Numbered from the stretch's first letter, positions 25,686 to 33,310 are shown. The stretch: 64,000 bases of DNA from Streptomyces eurocidicus (GCF_002891295.1 NZ_LGUI01000008.1:1-64000), one strand, 5' to 3'. A program made the numbers and translations. The notes: generated by a model from the letters alone, not told the origin.

Positions 25686-26021
25686 TCAGCGGTCGCGGGG
25701 GACGTACATGATGATCGCGACGCCGATCAGGCAGACGAGCGCGCCGAGGACGTCGTAGCGGTCCGGGCGGTAGCCGTCCGCGACCATGCCCCAGGCCAGC
25801 GAGCCCGCGACGAAGACCCCGCCGTACGCGGCGAGGATGCGGCCGAAGTCGGCGTCGGGCTGGAGCGTGGCGACGAAGCCGTAGGCGCCCAGGGCCACGA
25901 TCCCGGCGCCGATCCACGCCCAGCCCCGGTGCTCGCGGACGCCCTGCCAGACGAGCCAGGCGCCGCCGATCTCCAGCAGCGCGGCGAGGACGAAGAGGGC
26001 GACGGAACGCAGGGGGAGCAT
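25686..26021 (-). CDS. YnfA/UPF0060-family small membrane protein
   Basis: The 111-residue, very hydrophobic protein has four predicted membrane helices. It carries the YnfA signature: ALLEIGGAWLVWQGVREHRG, GIVALGAYGFVATLQPDADF, RILAAYGGVFVAGSLAW and VLGALVCLIGVAIIMYVPR. YnfA proteins resemble small multidrug resistance transporters in size and topology, and efflux activity has been proposed. ATG 26021 is the natural start. The nested repeats lie immediately downstream. Confidence 0.93.
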   Translation of the reverse strand: MLPLRSVALFVLAALLEIGGAWLVWQGVREHRGWAWIGAGIVALGAYGFVATLQPDADFGRILAAYGGVFVAGSLAWGMVADGYRPDRYDVLGALVCLIGVAIIMYVPRDR

Positions 26022-26540
26022 GGCAGAAGGCTACGACCGGCCCGGGACCGGCAGGGGCGGGAGGCGGGCCGGGGAGCGAACGGACCGGCCGGAGGCCCAC
26101 CCTCCCCTGGCGGGGACACCGGCCGGTCCTTCCTCGACCGCGGAGGGACCGGCAGGGGCGGGAGGCACCCGGAGCGTCCGCGGGAGGGTGCGGCCGGGGG
26201 CCGGGGCCACGGGCGTCACCCTAGGGCACGGGCGGGCCCTCCGGAAGGCGGCCCGGGCCCGGCGGCGAGAGTCTCGGCCAACCCCCGACGGGGGCCGCGC
26301 CGACGGGGGGCCGCGCGGAAACATGCGTAGGGCGGACCTCGTCACCCAACCACGGATCGCCCCCGGGCACGGTCGAATTCCGACGTTTTTCATACCTTCA
26401 GGGGCCTGGAGGCATGGCCCCTTCTGAGGAAAGACCGTGGGCCATACCTTTGCAGGAGCCACCCCGGACCCTGGTGGCGGCGGTGCCCGAGGAGCTGGCT
26501 CCCGGGGCCGTCCGGCCTGGTCCGAGCGGGGGAAATCGTC
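26022..26540. other. Non-coding region with 22-bp direct repeat and a GGGGCC hairpin
   Basis: This 519-base gap separates the divergent ynfA and STAS genes. An exact 22-base direct repeat (gggaccggcaggggcgggag plus gc) occurs at 26044-26065 and 26145-26166. GGGGCC (26401-26406) and GGCCCC (26416-26421) form a small hairpin just after an AT-rich stretch (gacgtttttcatacc). The motif CATACCTT occurs at 26390-26397 and again as CATACCTT at 26445-26452, close to the STAS start. These are candidate regulatory sites only. Confidence 0.5.
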
Positions 26541-26924
26541 ATGACGGAGTGGCAGGGCGCGGCCAGGATCCGTGTGGTCGGCCGGTGGGGCGTGCTGGAG
26601 CTGGCGGGTGAGGCCGATGTGGCGGCCGTGCCGGAGATGGAGGCACTGCTCCTCCGGCTCGTGGCGCTGGGCAAGCCCGTCGTCGTGGTCGACCTGCGGC
26701 AGGTGACCTTCTTCGACTGCGCCGTCCTGGGCGCGCTGTACCGGGCCCGGGGCGGGGTGCTCGCGGCGGGCGGCGCCTTCGAGGTGCTGTGCACCCGGCC
26801 GTGGGCGCTGAAGGTCATGCGCGTGGCCGGCCTCCTGGAGGTCTTCCGGCCCGTCGCCTCGCTGACGGATCTGGCCGATCTGGAGGACCTCGACGGCAGC
26901 CCCCGCAAGGGCACCCGGGCGTAG
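26541..26924 (+). CDS. STAS-domain anti-sigma factor antagonist-like protein
   Basis: The 127-residue protein is a single STAS domain: VLELAGEADVAAVPEMEALL, VVVDLRQVTFFDCAVLGALY and a C-terminal FRPVASL strand. In SpoIIAA/RsbV proteins the residue after the conserved Asp is a phosphorylated Ser. Here it is Cys (FFDCAVLG), so regulation by an RsbW-type serine kinase is unlikely in the usual form. ATG 26541 follows GGGGGAAA. It is the first of three close or overlapping genes with two GAF-ANTAR proteins, so it may modulate that signalling unit. Confidence 0.85.
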   Translation: MTEWQGAARIRVVGRWGVLELAGEADVAAVPEMEALLLRLVALGKPVVVVDLRQVTFFDCAVLGALYRARGGVLAAGGAFEVLCTRPWALKVMRVAGLLEVFRPVASLTDLADLEDLDGSPRKGTRA

Positions 26925-26983
26925 GGTGAAGACGGCGGGCCGCTCGTTCCGGGCGGCACGTATCGGACAGGCCCGGGAAGCAG

Positions 26984-27739
26984 GTGCCGGCGGTGGCGAC
27001 CAGCACGGGCATGGCCCGGGTGCTGCGCGAGCTGTCCTCGCGGTCGGGCCCGGGACCGATCTGCGGGGATCCGCTGGAGTGCGCCCGCGTCCTGGGCGTG
27101 GACGGCGTGGCCGTCTCCCTCGTCACGAGCGGTGCCCTGAGCGAGCTGGTGTGGTCGTCCCCGGGGGCCAGCGAACGCCTTGAGGACGAGCAGTACACGC
27201 TGGGCGAGGGCCCGGGGGTGGACTCCGTCAGCTCCTGCGCGGTGGTCGTGGAGCCGGATCTGGCGCGGGTCCGCCCCGACCGGTGGCCGGTGCTGCTGCC
27301 CGCGCTGGCCGGGCTCGGTGTGGGCGCCGTCTTCTGCTTCCCGTTGCGCATCGGCGGTGTGTGCCTGGGCGTGCTGACCGCGCAGCGGGCCGTGCCGGGC
27401 CCGCTGACGGCGGCCGCGATGGACGACGCCCTGATCCTGTCCGCCGCGGTGACCGCGGTGGTGCTGGACGGCGGTGCGCGGGCGGAGACGCTCGCCACGG
27501 CCGAGTCCGGGGCCCCGCTGCACCGGGCCGCGGTCCACCAGGCCAGCGGCATGATCAGCGTCCAGGCGGGGGTGACCGTCGCCCAGGCCCTGATCCTGCT
27601 GCGGGCCCACGCCTACCGCCATGAGACGCCTCTGCTACGGGTCGCCGAGGACGTGGTCGCCCGCCGTCTGCGCTTCCGACACACTGGTGACGGGCCGGAC
27701 CCGTCTTCGAGAAGAAAAGGGGATGATGGCCATGGCTAG
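26984..27739 (+). CDS. GAF and ANTAR domain protein (putative RNA-binding antiterminator)
   Basis: The 251-residue protein has an N-terminal GAF-like sensor (about residues 20-160; VDGVAVSLVT, LGEGPGVDSV, FPLRIGGVCLGVL). A C-terminal ANTAR domain follows (about 180-235; HQASGMISVQAGVTVAQALI then LRVAEDVVARRLRF). ANTAR domains bind paired RNA hairpins and prevent transcription termination; the GAF part would sense a small ligand or redox state. The ANTAR start is atypical, with H-Q-A-S-G-M where Q-A-K-G-M is usual. GTG 26984 lies just after GGGAAG; GTG 26993 is also possible. Its 3' end overlaps the next gene. Confidence 0.82.
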   Translation: MPAVATSTGMARVLRELSSRSGPGPICGDPLECARVLGVDGVAVSLVTSGALSELVWSSPGASERLEDEQYTLGEGPGVDSVSSCAVVVEPDLARVRPDRWPVLLPALAGLGVGAVFCFPLRIGGVCLGVLTAQRAVPGPLTAAAMDDALILSAAVTAVVLDGGARAETLATAESGAPLHRAAVHQASGMISVQAGVTVAQALILLRAHAYRHETPLLRVAEDVVARRLRFRHTGDGPDPSSRRKGDDGHG

Positions 27740-28460
27740 CCAGCAACGCACGCTGGAGATCCTGGTCGAGGCCGTGGACTCGCTCATCGACGACTTCGAC
27801 TTGATCGACTTCCTGCACAGGCTCGCCGCCCGCTGTGTCGAACTGCTCGACATCGACGCGGTCGGCGTGATGATCGTCGACCCCTTCGGCGAGCTCCAGG
27901 TCATCGCCGCCTCCGACGAGCACACCCGGCTGCTGGAGCTGTTCGCCCTCCAGCACGACCAGGGGCCGTGTGTGGAGTGCTACCGCACCGGGCACGCCCA
28001 GCTCGACATCGATCTGGAATCCCCCCGGGTCACAGCCGAATTCGGGCCCTTCGCCGCCCGCGCCCGGGAGGCCGGCTTCCGGACCACCCACGCCATCCCC
28101 ATGCGGCTGCGCCACCAGATCATCGGTGCGGTGAACCTCTTCCACTCCCGCGCCGAGAAGCTCTCCGAGTCCGACGCCCAGCTGGCCCAGGCGCTGGCGG
28201 ACGTGGCGACGATCGCCATCCTTCAGCAGCGCACCATCGAGCAGGGCAATGTCGACAAGGCGCAGTTGCAGGCCGCGCTGCACAGCCGGGTGGTCATCGA
28301 GCAGGCCAAGGGAGTGCTGGCCGAGCGCTGGCAGATCGGCCTGGACGCGGCGTTCGAGGCCCTGCGGAGCTATGCCCGTCCCCGCCGGCTGCGGCTGGCG
28401 GACCTCGCCCAGCAGGTGGTCCAGGGCACGCTGGACACCGCGGAGCTCGCGCCGCGCTGA
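27732..28460 (+). CDS. GAF and ANTAR domain protein, second copy
   Basis: The 242-residue protein has a GAF domain (about 20-165; LLDIDAVGVMIVDPFGELQV, EAGFRTTHAIPMRLR, IIGAVNLFHS) and a canonical ANTAR domain (about 178-235; RVVIEQAKGVLAERWQIGLD, then LADLAQQVV). It should act as a signal-dependent RNA-binding antiterminator. Candidate starts are ATG 27723, 27726 and 27732; the last has GGGG at the best spacing and gives MASQQRTLEIL. All overlap the upstream gene, so the two ANTAR genes are translationally coupled. The two are divergent in sequence, so this is an old duplication or a functional pair. Confidence 0.87.
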   Translation: MASQQRTLEILVEAVDSLIDDFDLIDFLHRLAARCVELLDIDAVGVMIVDPFGELQVIAASDEHTRLLELFALQHDQGPCVECYRTGHAQLDIDLESPRVTAEFGPFAARAREAGFRTTHAIPMRLRHQIIGAVNLFHSRAEKLSESDAQLAQALADVATIAILQQRTIEQGNVDKAQLQAALHSRVVIEQAKGVLAERWQIGLDAAFEALRSYARPRRLRLADLAQQVVQGTLDTAELAPR

Positions 28461-28488
28461 GCCGCCGGGGCCCCGGGTCCGGCCGGGA

Positions 28489-28926
28489 TCAGGGCCAGAC
28501 GAGGCAGTAGGGCTGGTGGCCGTTCTCGTGCAGGCGGCGGGAGAAGTCCTGCCACTCGCGGAGGAGCTGGTAGACGGTGAACGCGTCACGCGGGCCGCCG
28601 CGGTCGGGGACCGTGGACCAGATGAAGGCCGCGGCGCCCACCGCCTCCTCGCCGACCCCGCGCAGTGGGTCGACCACGGTCATGGGGAGTTTGACGACCG
28701 CGTAGTCGGGGTGGAGGACGACCAGTTCGAGCGGGGGGACCTTGTGCAGGGGTATGCCCTCGATGCCGGTGAGCACCATGGCGGCGACCGTTTCCGGCTT
28801 GATCCTGGTGAACATGCCGCCCATGCCGAGCTCGTCGCCGCCGAGTTCCTCCGGGCGCATGGAGATCGGGACGCTGGCCGCGGCCGCACTGTTGGGTGCC
28901 CCGAAGTATTTGTAGGTCACCCCCAC
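28489..28926 (-). CDS. Conserved hypothetical protein
   Basis: From GTG 28926 the protein has 145 residues (VGVTYKYFGAPNS start, PYCLVWP end). No domain is recognised. It is acidic to neutral and has no signal peptide or membrane segment. It contains FTRIKPETVAAMVLTGIEGI and VVLHPDYAVVKLPMTVVDPL, which look like ordered alpha/beta structure. The start was set by GGAG about ten bases upstream; the frame is open to 29076 but that part looks non-homologous. It appears conserved in Streptomyces from memory, without known function. It converges on the GAF-ANTAR operon and is the last gene before the integrase. Confidence 0.7.
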   Translation of the reverse strand: MGVTYKYFGAPNSAAAASVPISMRPEELGGDELGMGGMFTRIKPETVAAMVLTGIEGIPLHKVPPLELVVLHPDYAVVKLPMTVVDPLRGVGEEAVGAAAFIWSTVPDRGGPRDAFTVYQLLREWQDFSRRLHENGHQPYCLVWP

Positions 28927-29209
28927 CCGGCCACCACTCCTGCTGATCTCCGTGCCGTCCACGCCGGGCGTGCCGTCTTCTTCGCGCCGGCCCCTGTGGC
29001 GCCCCCTGCGGGACCTCTGGGCTCGCTCGGGGCCCAGGTCATCGGTGCCCTCGCCCAGTCCGCCACCGCGATGCATATCTCCACCCGACCGCTTTTTTAC
29101 GCAGGGCAGCCCCCGCCGCGCAACCCGATCATCGTCTCAGAGACCTCCCCCGTGAAGAGCGCGCGAAACGCCCGAGGGCGAGTCCCCGGCAGGCTCTGAG
29201 ACCATGGCT

Positions 29210-29274
29210 AGCGTGAGCTACCCATATGATGCCCAAGCTTCGCATGGTTGAGGTAGTTGGGGTAGTGTCCCAAC
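29210..29274. other. Probable hybrid attachment site (bacterial arm + phage P'-like arm)
   Basis: Immediately before the integrase ATG is TTGAGGTAGTTGGGGTAG (29248-29265), followed by an inverted pair GTTGGG/CCCAAC (29256-29261, 29269-29274). As I recall it, phage phiC31 attP has its TT crossover followed by GAG...AGTTGGGG just before its int start codon, so composition and placement agree. The host arm would lie to the left, about 29210-29248. The matching right-hand site was not found. The rest of the 28927-29274 gap holds only the palindrome GTCTCAGAGAC near 29135 and no gene. Confidence 0.5.
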
Positions 29275-31089
29275 ATGCCGGCAAACTCGAAAGCTGGGCA
29301 CCCGGAGCACGTCTCTACCGCGCTCCGGGTAGCAGCAGGGTATACCCGTCAGTCGAAGAAGAAGACCGACAAGTCGGAAGCCAGTCCGCAAACGCAGGAC
29401 CAGGCCACGGAAAGAAAAGCGCGAGACCGGGGCTGTAGTTTCGCGGGGCATTATCGCGATATCGGCGTATCCGGTTACGATCCGGGCGCGAAGCGAAAGA
29501 ATTACGAGCGGCTGCTCAATGATTGCCGCACCGGGAAAATCCAAGAAATCGTCGTATTCAACGTCACTCGGTTCTCCCGCCGGGAGCCGAAGGATGCGAT
29601 TCCTGTCGTCCTTGAGCTGTTTTCGCTCGGGGTCACCATCACTTCCGTCTCCGAAGGATCCTTCTCCTCTGCCAGCACGATGGAACTCATCATGCTGATC
29701 ATGAGGTTGGACGCTGCCCATCAGGACAGCAAGAACAAGAGCGAAGCCATATCCGGCGCCAAGCGTCTGGCGAAGAATCTGGGTGGCTGGACGGGCGGAA
29801 CTCCCCCGTACGGCATGGAGAGTTATCCCGAATCCGTGACTCGGATGGTGGACGGGAAGCCCGTGACCGTCACGATTCGATCGCTCCGCCCTGTGGCGCG
29901 GAAACCGGACGGAACGGACCCTGCCAGCGTGGTCCTGCGTGTCGTGGATCGGATCTTCGACTTCAAGAGTCGCCCATGGGCCGGAAAGAAGAACGCTCAC
30001 CCCGCTTCCCCCGGAGGTATCGGCACCTGGCTGAACCGGACCGGTGTGCCGAGCCGGAAGGGCACCGGGTGGCGGAACCCCACCGTGAACCGGATGCTCG
30101 CCGACCCTCGATTGGCCGGGTTCGCGGCCGAGCCCCTGTATCGGAAGGACAAGGACGGGAACCCGACGCGGACGCTGGACGGCTACAGGATTCTCCGTGA
30201 CGAGGAAACGGGTGATCCGATCGTCATCGGAGAAGCGCTCATCCCGCCCGCCCGCTGGTTTGAATTGCAAGAATGGCTGTCCGAGAAGGAATGGTTGTCC
30301 GGGCGCACCAGTGCCGCCGATACGTCACGGTCGGAATATCTGCTGACTGCCATGGACGTACTCAAATGCGAGTGCGTTCGCCCCCTCACGGGGTCGCCGG
30401 GCATCTATAAGTGCTCCCGGGCCAAGGGCGTGCAGGTGCCCGGTGAGCATGTGGGCGGTCTCACCATCAACCAGAAGGAAGTGGACGAGCACGTTGCCCG
30501 CCGGATCATGGCCGTCCTCATGGCGGCGCAGGATGATCCGGAGCCCGAGATTCTCGACATCCTGGAGGAAGCGGCGCGCCGTCTCGCCCAGGTGCGGGAA
30601 CAGCCGGAAAGGCGGGGCGAACGCGCTGCGCTCATGGGGGAGCGCACGGACGTCACCAACGCCATCAAACAGCTCTACGACGATCTGGACTCGGGCATCT
30701 ATGCCGGCCGGATCGGCCGGGCCCGCTTCCTGAGCGACAAGGAGCGTCTCGAAGGCCGTTTGGAGGCCATCGAGCGTCGTATCGGCGAGGTGGGAGGTCC
30801 GGAGCGGCCGGCGCTGCCCATCGAGCAGTGGACGGCGAGTGAGGACGGCGACCCCTTGGGCCCGGGATCTTGGTGGGAGACAGCGGCCGTCGCCGACCGT
30901 CGGCTGTTGGTCCGACTGTTCGTCGACGAGGTCCGGGTGGCCAAGGCGACGTACCGGGGTGGGACCAAGCGTGTGTGCCGGGCGGCGGAGCGCGTGACGG
31001 TACGGATGGCCCGGCGGCAGCGGAAGGACTGCGTGAGACCCGGCAGCGGCGGCCCCATGCCGACCGTGCCGTATGAGGCAGGGACGTAA
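29275..31089 (+). CDS. int: Large serine recombinase (phiC31-type integrase), solitary
   Basis: The 604-residue protein aligns along its whole length with phiC31-type integrases as I know them. The catalytic domain (about 18-165) has the nucleophile Ser27 in GYTRQS and VFNVTRFSRREPKDAIPV. A recombinase domain follows (around 190-330; DPRLAGFAAEPLYRK). A zinc-ribbon region then carries Cys365, Cys367 and Cys380, and last comes a coiled-coil region (about 420-530). Where phiC31 Int appears to have its fourth zinc Cys, this protein has Leu396 (EHVGGLTIN). Base composition is visibly lower in GC than the neighbours, with many GAA, AAG and ATT codons. No other phage gene flanks it. It is either a prophage relic or a minimal element. 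Confidence 0.93.
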   Translation: MPANSKAGHPEHVSTALRVAAGYTRQSKKKTDKSEASPQTQDQATERKARDRGCSFAGHYRDIGVSGYDPGAKRKNYERLLNDCRTGKIQEIVVFNVTRFSRREPKDAIPVVLELFSLGVTITSVSEGSFSSASTMELIMLIMRLDAAHQDSKNKSEAISGAKRLAKNLGGWTGGTPPYGMESYPESVTRMVDGKPVTVTIRSLRPVARKPDGTDPASVVLRVVDRIFDFKSRPWAGKKNAHPASPGGIGTWLNRTGVPSRKGTGWRNPTVNRMLADPRLAGFAAEPLYRKDKDGNPTRTLDGYRILRDEETGDPIVIGEALIPPARWFELQEWLSEKEWLSGRTSAADTSRSEYLLTAMDVLKCECVRPLTGSPGIYKCSRAKGVQVPGEHVGGLTINQKEVDEHVARRIMAVLMAAQDDPEPEILDILEEAARRLAQVREQPERRGERAALMGERTDVTNAIKQLYDDLDSGIYAGRIGRARFLSDKERLEGRLEAIERRIGEVGGPERPALPIEQWTASEDGDPLGPGSWWETAAVADRRLLVRLFVDEVRVAKATYRGGTKRVCRAAERVTVRMARRQRKDCVRPGSGGPMPTVPYEAGT

Positions 31090-31098
31090 CCTGTCGGC

Positions 31099-31257
31099 AT
31101 GGCGAATCAGTACGTAGCAGGGGCTCCGGAGGGCCCGCCCGGGGTCGGCCTGACCACCCTGCCGGCGGCGGTCCGGGCCGCGGCTCGCGCGTGCGGCCAG
31201 CAGGTCCTTCGGGACGTGAGTCAGAGCAAGTCGTGGGCGAACGGAGCGCACCAGTGA
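31099..31257 (+). CDS. Possible 52-residue ORF before hemL
   Basis: ATG 31099 opens a 52-residue frame (MANQYVAGAPEGPPG start, SWANGAHQ end) whose TGA overlaps the hemL GTG start as GTGA. This arrangement would couple its translation to hemL. No domain is recognised and the ribosome-binding site is weak. It could be a genuine upstream peptide, or the leftover of a gene cut by the integration event to its left. Confidence 0.3.
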   Translation: MANQYVAGAPEGPPGVGLTTLPAAVRAAARACGQQVLRDVSQSKSWANGAHQ

Positions 31258-32591
31258 ATGAAAAGCCGCAGGTCAGGCCCGAATTGCCCTATGCGTATGA
31301 AGCGCCGGTCTCGCAGAGCCTCTTCGACCGCGCGTCTGCCGTGACACCCGGTGGCGTGAACTCTCCGGTGCGCGCGTTCCGGGCCGTGGGCGGTACGCCC
31401 CGGTTCATGGTGTCCGGTAAGGGTCCGTACCTCACGGACGCCGACGGCCGGGAGTATGTGGACCTCGTGTGCTCCTGGGGTCCGATGATCCTCGGGCACG
31501 CGCGTCCCGAGGTGATCGCGGCCGTTCAGGAGGCCGTGGCCCGCGGTACGTCCTTCGGCACGCCCGGCGAGGGCGAGGTCGCGCTGGCCGAGGAGATCGT
31601 CGCCCGGGTCGAGCCCGTGGAGCAGGTGCGCCTGGTGTCGTCGGGCACCGAGGCGACCATGTCGGCGATCCGTCTCGCGCGGGGCTTCACCGGCCGGGCC
31701 AAGGTGATCAAGTTCGCCGGCTGCTACCACGGCCATGTGGACGCGCTGCTGGCCGCGGCCGGCTCCGGCGTGGCGACGTTCGGGCTGCCGGACACGCCCG
31801 GGGTGACCGGCGCGTCCGCCGCCGACACGATCGTGCTGCCGTACAACGACCTGGAGGCCGTGCACGAGGCGTTCCACGCGCACCCGGGCGAGATCGCCTG
31901 TGTGATCACGGAGGCGTCGCCGGGCAACATGGGCGTGGTGCCGCCGCGCCCGGGGTTCAACGAGGGCCTGAAGACAGCCTGTGCGAAGAACGGCGCGCTG
32001 TTCATCTCCGACGAGGTGATGACGGGCTTCCGCACCAGCAAGGCCGGCTGGTACGGCGTCGACGGGGTGAAGCCGGACCTGCTGACCTTCGGCAAGGTCA
32101 TGGGCGGCGGCTTCCCGGCGGCGGCGTTCGGCGGCCGGGCCGATGTGATGGGCCACCTGGCCCCGGCGGGCCCGGTCTACCAGGCGGGCACGCTCTCGGG
32201 TAACCCGGTGGCGACGGCGGCGGGCCTGGCCCAGCTGCGGCTGCTGGACGACGCGGCGTACGAGAAGGTGGACGCGGTCTCCGCGGAGATCCGGGGGCTG
32301 GTGACCGAGGCCCTGACCAAGGAGGGCGTGGCGCACCGCCTCCAGGTGGCGTCCAACATGTTCTCGGTGTTCTTCACCGACCGCGAGGTGCTGGACTACG
32401 AGCAGGCGAAGGCGCAGCAGGCGTTCCGCTTCAATGCGTTCTTCCACTCGATGCTGGCGCAGGGCGTGTATCTGCCGCCCTCCGCGTTCGAATCCTGGTT
32501 TGTGTCGACGGCGCACGACGGCGCCGCGATCGAGCGGATCGCGGTGGCGCTGCCGGCCGCGGCCCGGGCGGCTGCCGAGGCGACGGAATGA
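31254..32591 (+). CDS. hemL: Glutamate-1-semialdehyde 2,1-aminomutase
   Basis: The 445-residue PLP enzyme converts glutamate-1-semialdehyde to 5-aminolevulinate, the step between HemA and HemB. Recognisable parts are TPGGVNSPVRAFRAVGG, the glycine/Thr phosphate-binding SSGTEATMSA, ISDEVMTGFR with the PLP-ring Asp, and the Schiff-base Lys in FGKVMGGGFPAAAFGG. GTG 31254 follows GGAG. It is the missing step of the haem operon at 10.7-16.5 kb, encoded separately here. It overlaps the phosphatase gene downstream (ATGA). Confidence 0.97.
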   Translation: MNEKPQVRPELPYAYEAPVSQSLFDRASAVTPGGVNSPVRAFRAVGGTPRFMVSGKGPYLTDADGREYVDLVCSWGPMILGHARPEVIAAVQEAVARGTSFGTPGEGEVALAEEIVARVEPVEQVRLVSSGTEATMSAIRLARGFTGRAKVIKFAGCYHGHVDALLAAAGSGVATFGLPDTPGVTGASAADTIVLPYNDLEAVHEAFHAHPGEIACVITEASPGNMGVVPPRPGFNEGLKTACAKNGALFISDEVMTGFRTSKAGWYGVDGVKPDLLTFGKVMGGGFPAAAFGGRADVMGHLAPAGPVYQAGTLSGNPVATAAGLAQLRLLDDAAYEKVDAVSAEIRGLVTEALTKEGVAHRLQVASNMFSVFFTDREVLDYEQAKAQQAFRFNAFFHSMLAQGVYLPPSAFESWFVSTAHDGAAIERIAVALPAAARAAAEATE

Positions 32592-33310
32592 TGGACGGTA
32601 TGACCAGCGATGTGAACGGGGCCCGGAGGGCCAAGGGCGACGAGCTGACCGTCGTCCATCTGATGCGGCACGGCGAGGTGCACAACCCGGAGGGTGTGCT
32701 TTACGGGCGCCGGCCCGGGTACCACCTGTCGGAGCTCGGGCTGCGGATGGCGGACCGGGTGGCGGAGCACCTGGCGGGGCGGGACATCACCCATGTGGTG
32801 GCGTCGCCGCTGGAGCGGGCGCAGGAGACGGCGCTGCCGATCGCCAAGGCGCACGCGCTGGACCTGGCGACGGACGAGCGGCTGATCGAGGCGGAGAACG
32901 TCTTCGAGGGCAAGACGTTCGGCGTCGGTGACGGCGCGCTGAAGAAGCCGGCCAACTGGAAGTACCTGACGAATCCTTTCCGCCCTTCGTGGGGCGAGCC
33001 GTACGTCGAGCAGGTCGTGCGGATGATGGGTGCGCTGGGTGCGGCGCGCGATGCCGCGCGTGGTCACGAGGCCGTCTGTGTGAGCCATCAGCTGCCGATC
33101 TGGATCGTGCGGAGTTTCGCGGAGCGGCGCCGGCTCTGGCACGACCCGCGTAAACGTCAGTGCACGCTGGCGAGCCTGACGACGTTCACCTTTAGGGGGG
33201 ACAAAATCGTGTCGGTGGGCTACAGCGAGCCGGCCCGGGATCTGGTTCCCGCGCACCTTCTCGCGGGCGCGAAGCCGGTAAAGGGCGGGGCCAAGGCGTT
33301 CGGCGCCTGA
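32588..33310 (+). CDS. Histidine phosphatase-family protein (phosphoglycerate mutase-like)
   Basis: The 240-residue protein has the catalytic LMRHGEVHNP (phosphohistidine), an ASPLERAQETA arginine-containing segment, and VSHQLPIW with the second His. These define the dPGM-like histidine phosphatase superfamily, which includes mutases and broad phosphatases. It overlaps hemL by four bases and in S. coelicolor also follows hemL (SCO4470, from memory), but the substrate is unknown. The start at 32588 could also be ATG 32591 or 32600. Confidence 0.9.
   Translation: MMDGMTSDVNGARRAKGDELTVVHLMRHGEVHNPEGVLYGRRPGYHLSELGLRMADRVAEHLAGRDITHVVASPLERAQETALPIAKAHALDLATDERLIEAENVFEGKTFGVGDGALKKPANWKYLTNPFRPSWGEPYVEQVVRMMGALGAARDAARGHEAVCVSHQLPIWIVRSFAERRRLWHDPRKRQCTLASLTTFTFRGDKIVSVGYSEPARDLVPAHLLAGAKPVKGGAKAFGA

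Noticed and set aside
29202..29240. Cluster of NcoI, NheI, NdeI and HindIII sites and a Y-P-Y-D codon run that looks like a cloning polylinker or HA tag start
   Set aside because: Only four codons match the HA tag and no marker, promoter or vector backbone follows; the sites fall in a naturally less GC-rich stretch. Strain history would be needed to raise this again.
29275..31089. Complete prophage or integrative conjugative element
   Set aside because: Only the integrase is present; flanking genes are housekeeping chromosomal genes with no phage, transfer or replication functions.
31060..31110. Right-hand att site containing GTAACCT
   Set aside because: The GTAACCT similarity to a phiC31 attP arm includes the integrase stop codon, and no TT core or matching arm follows.
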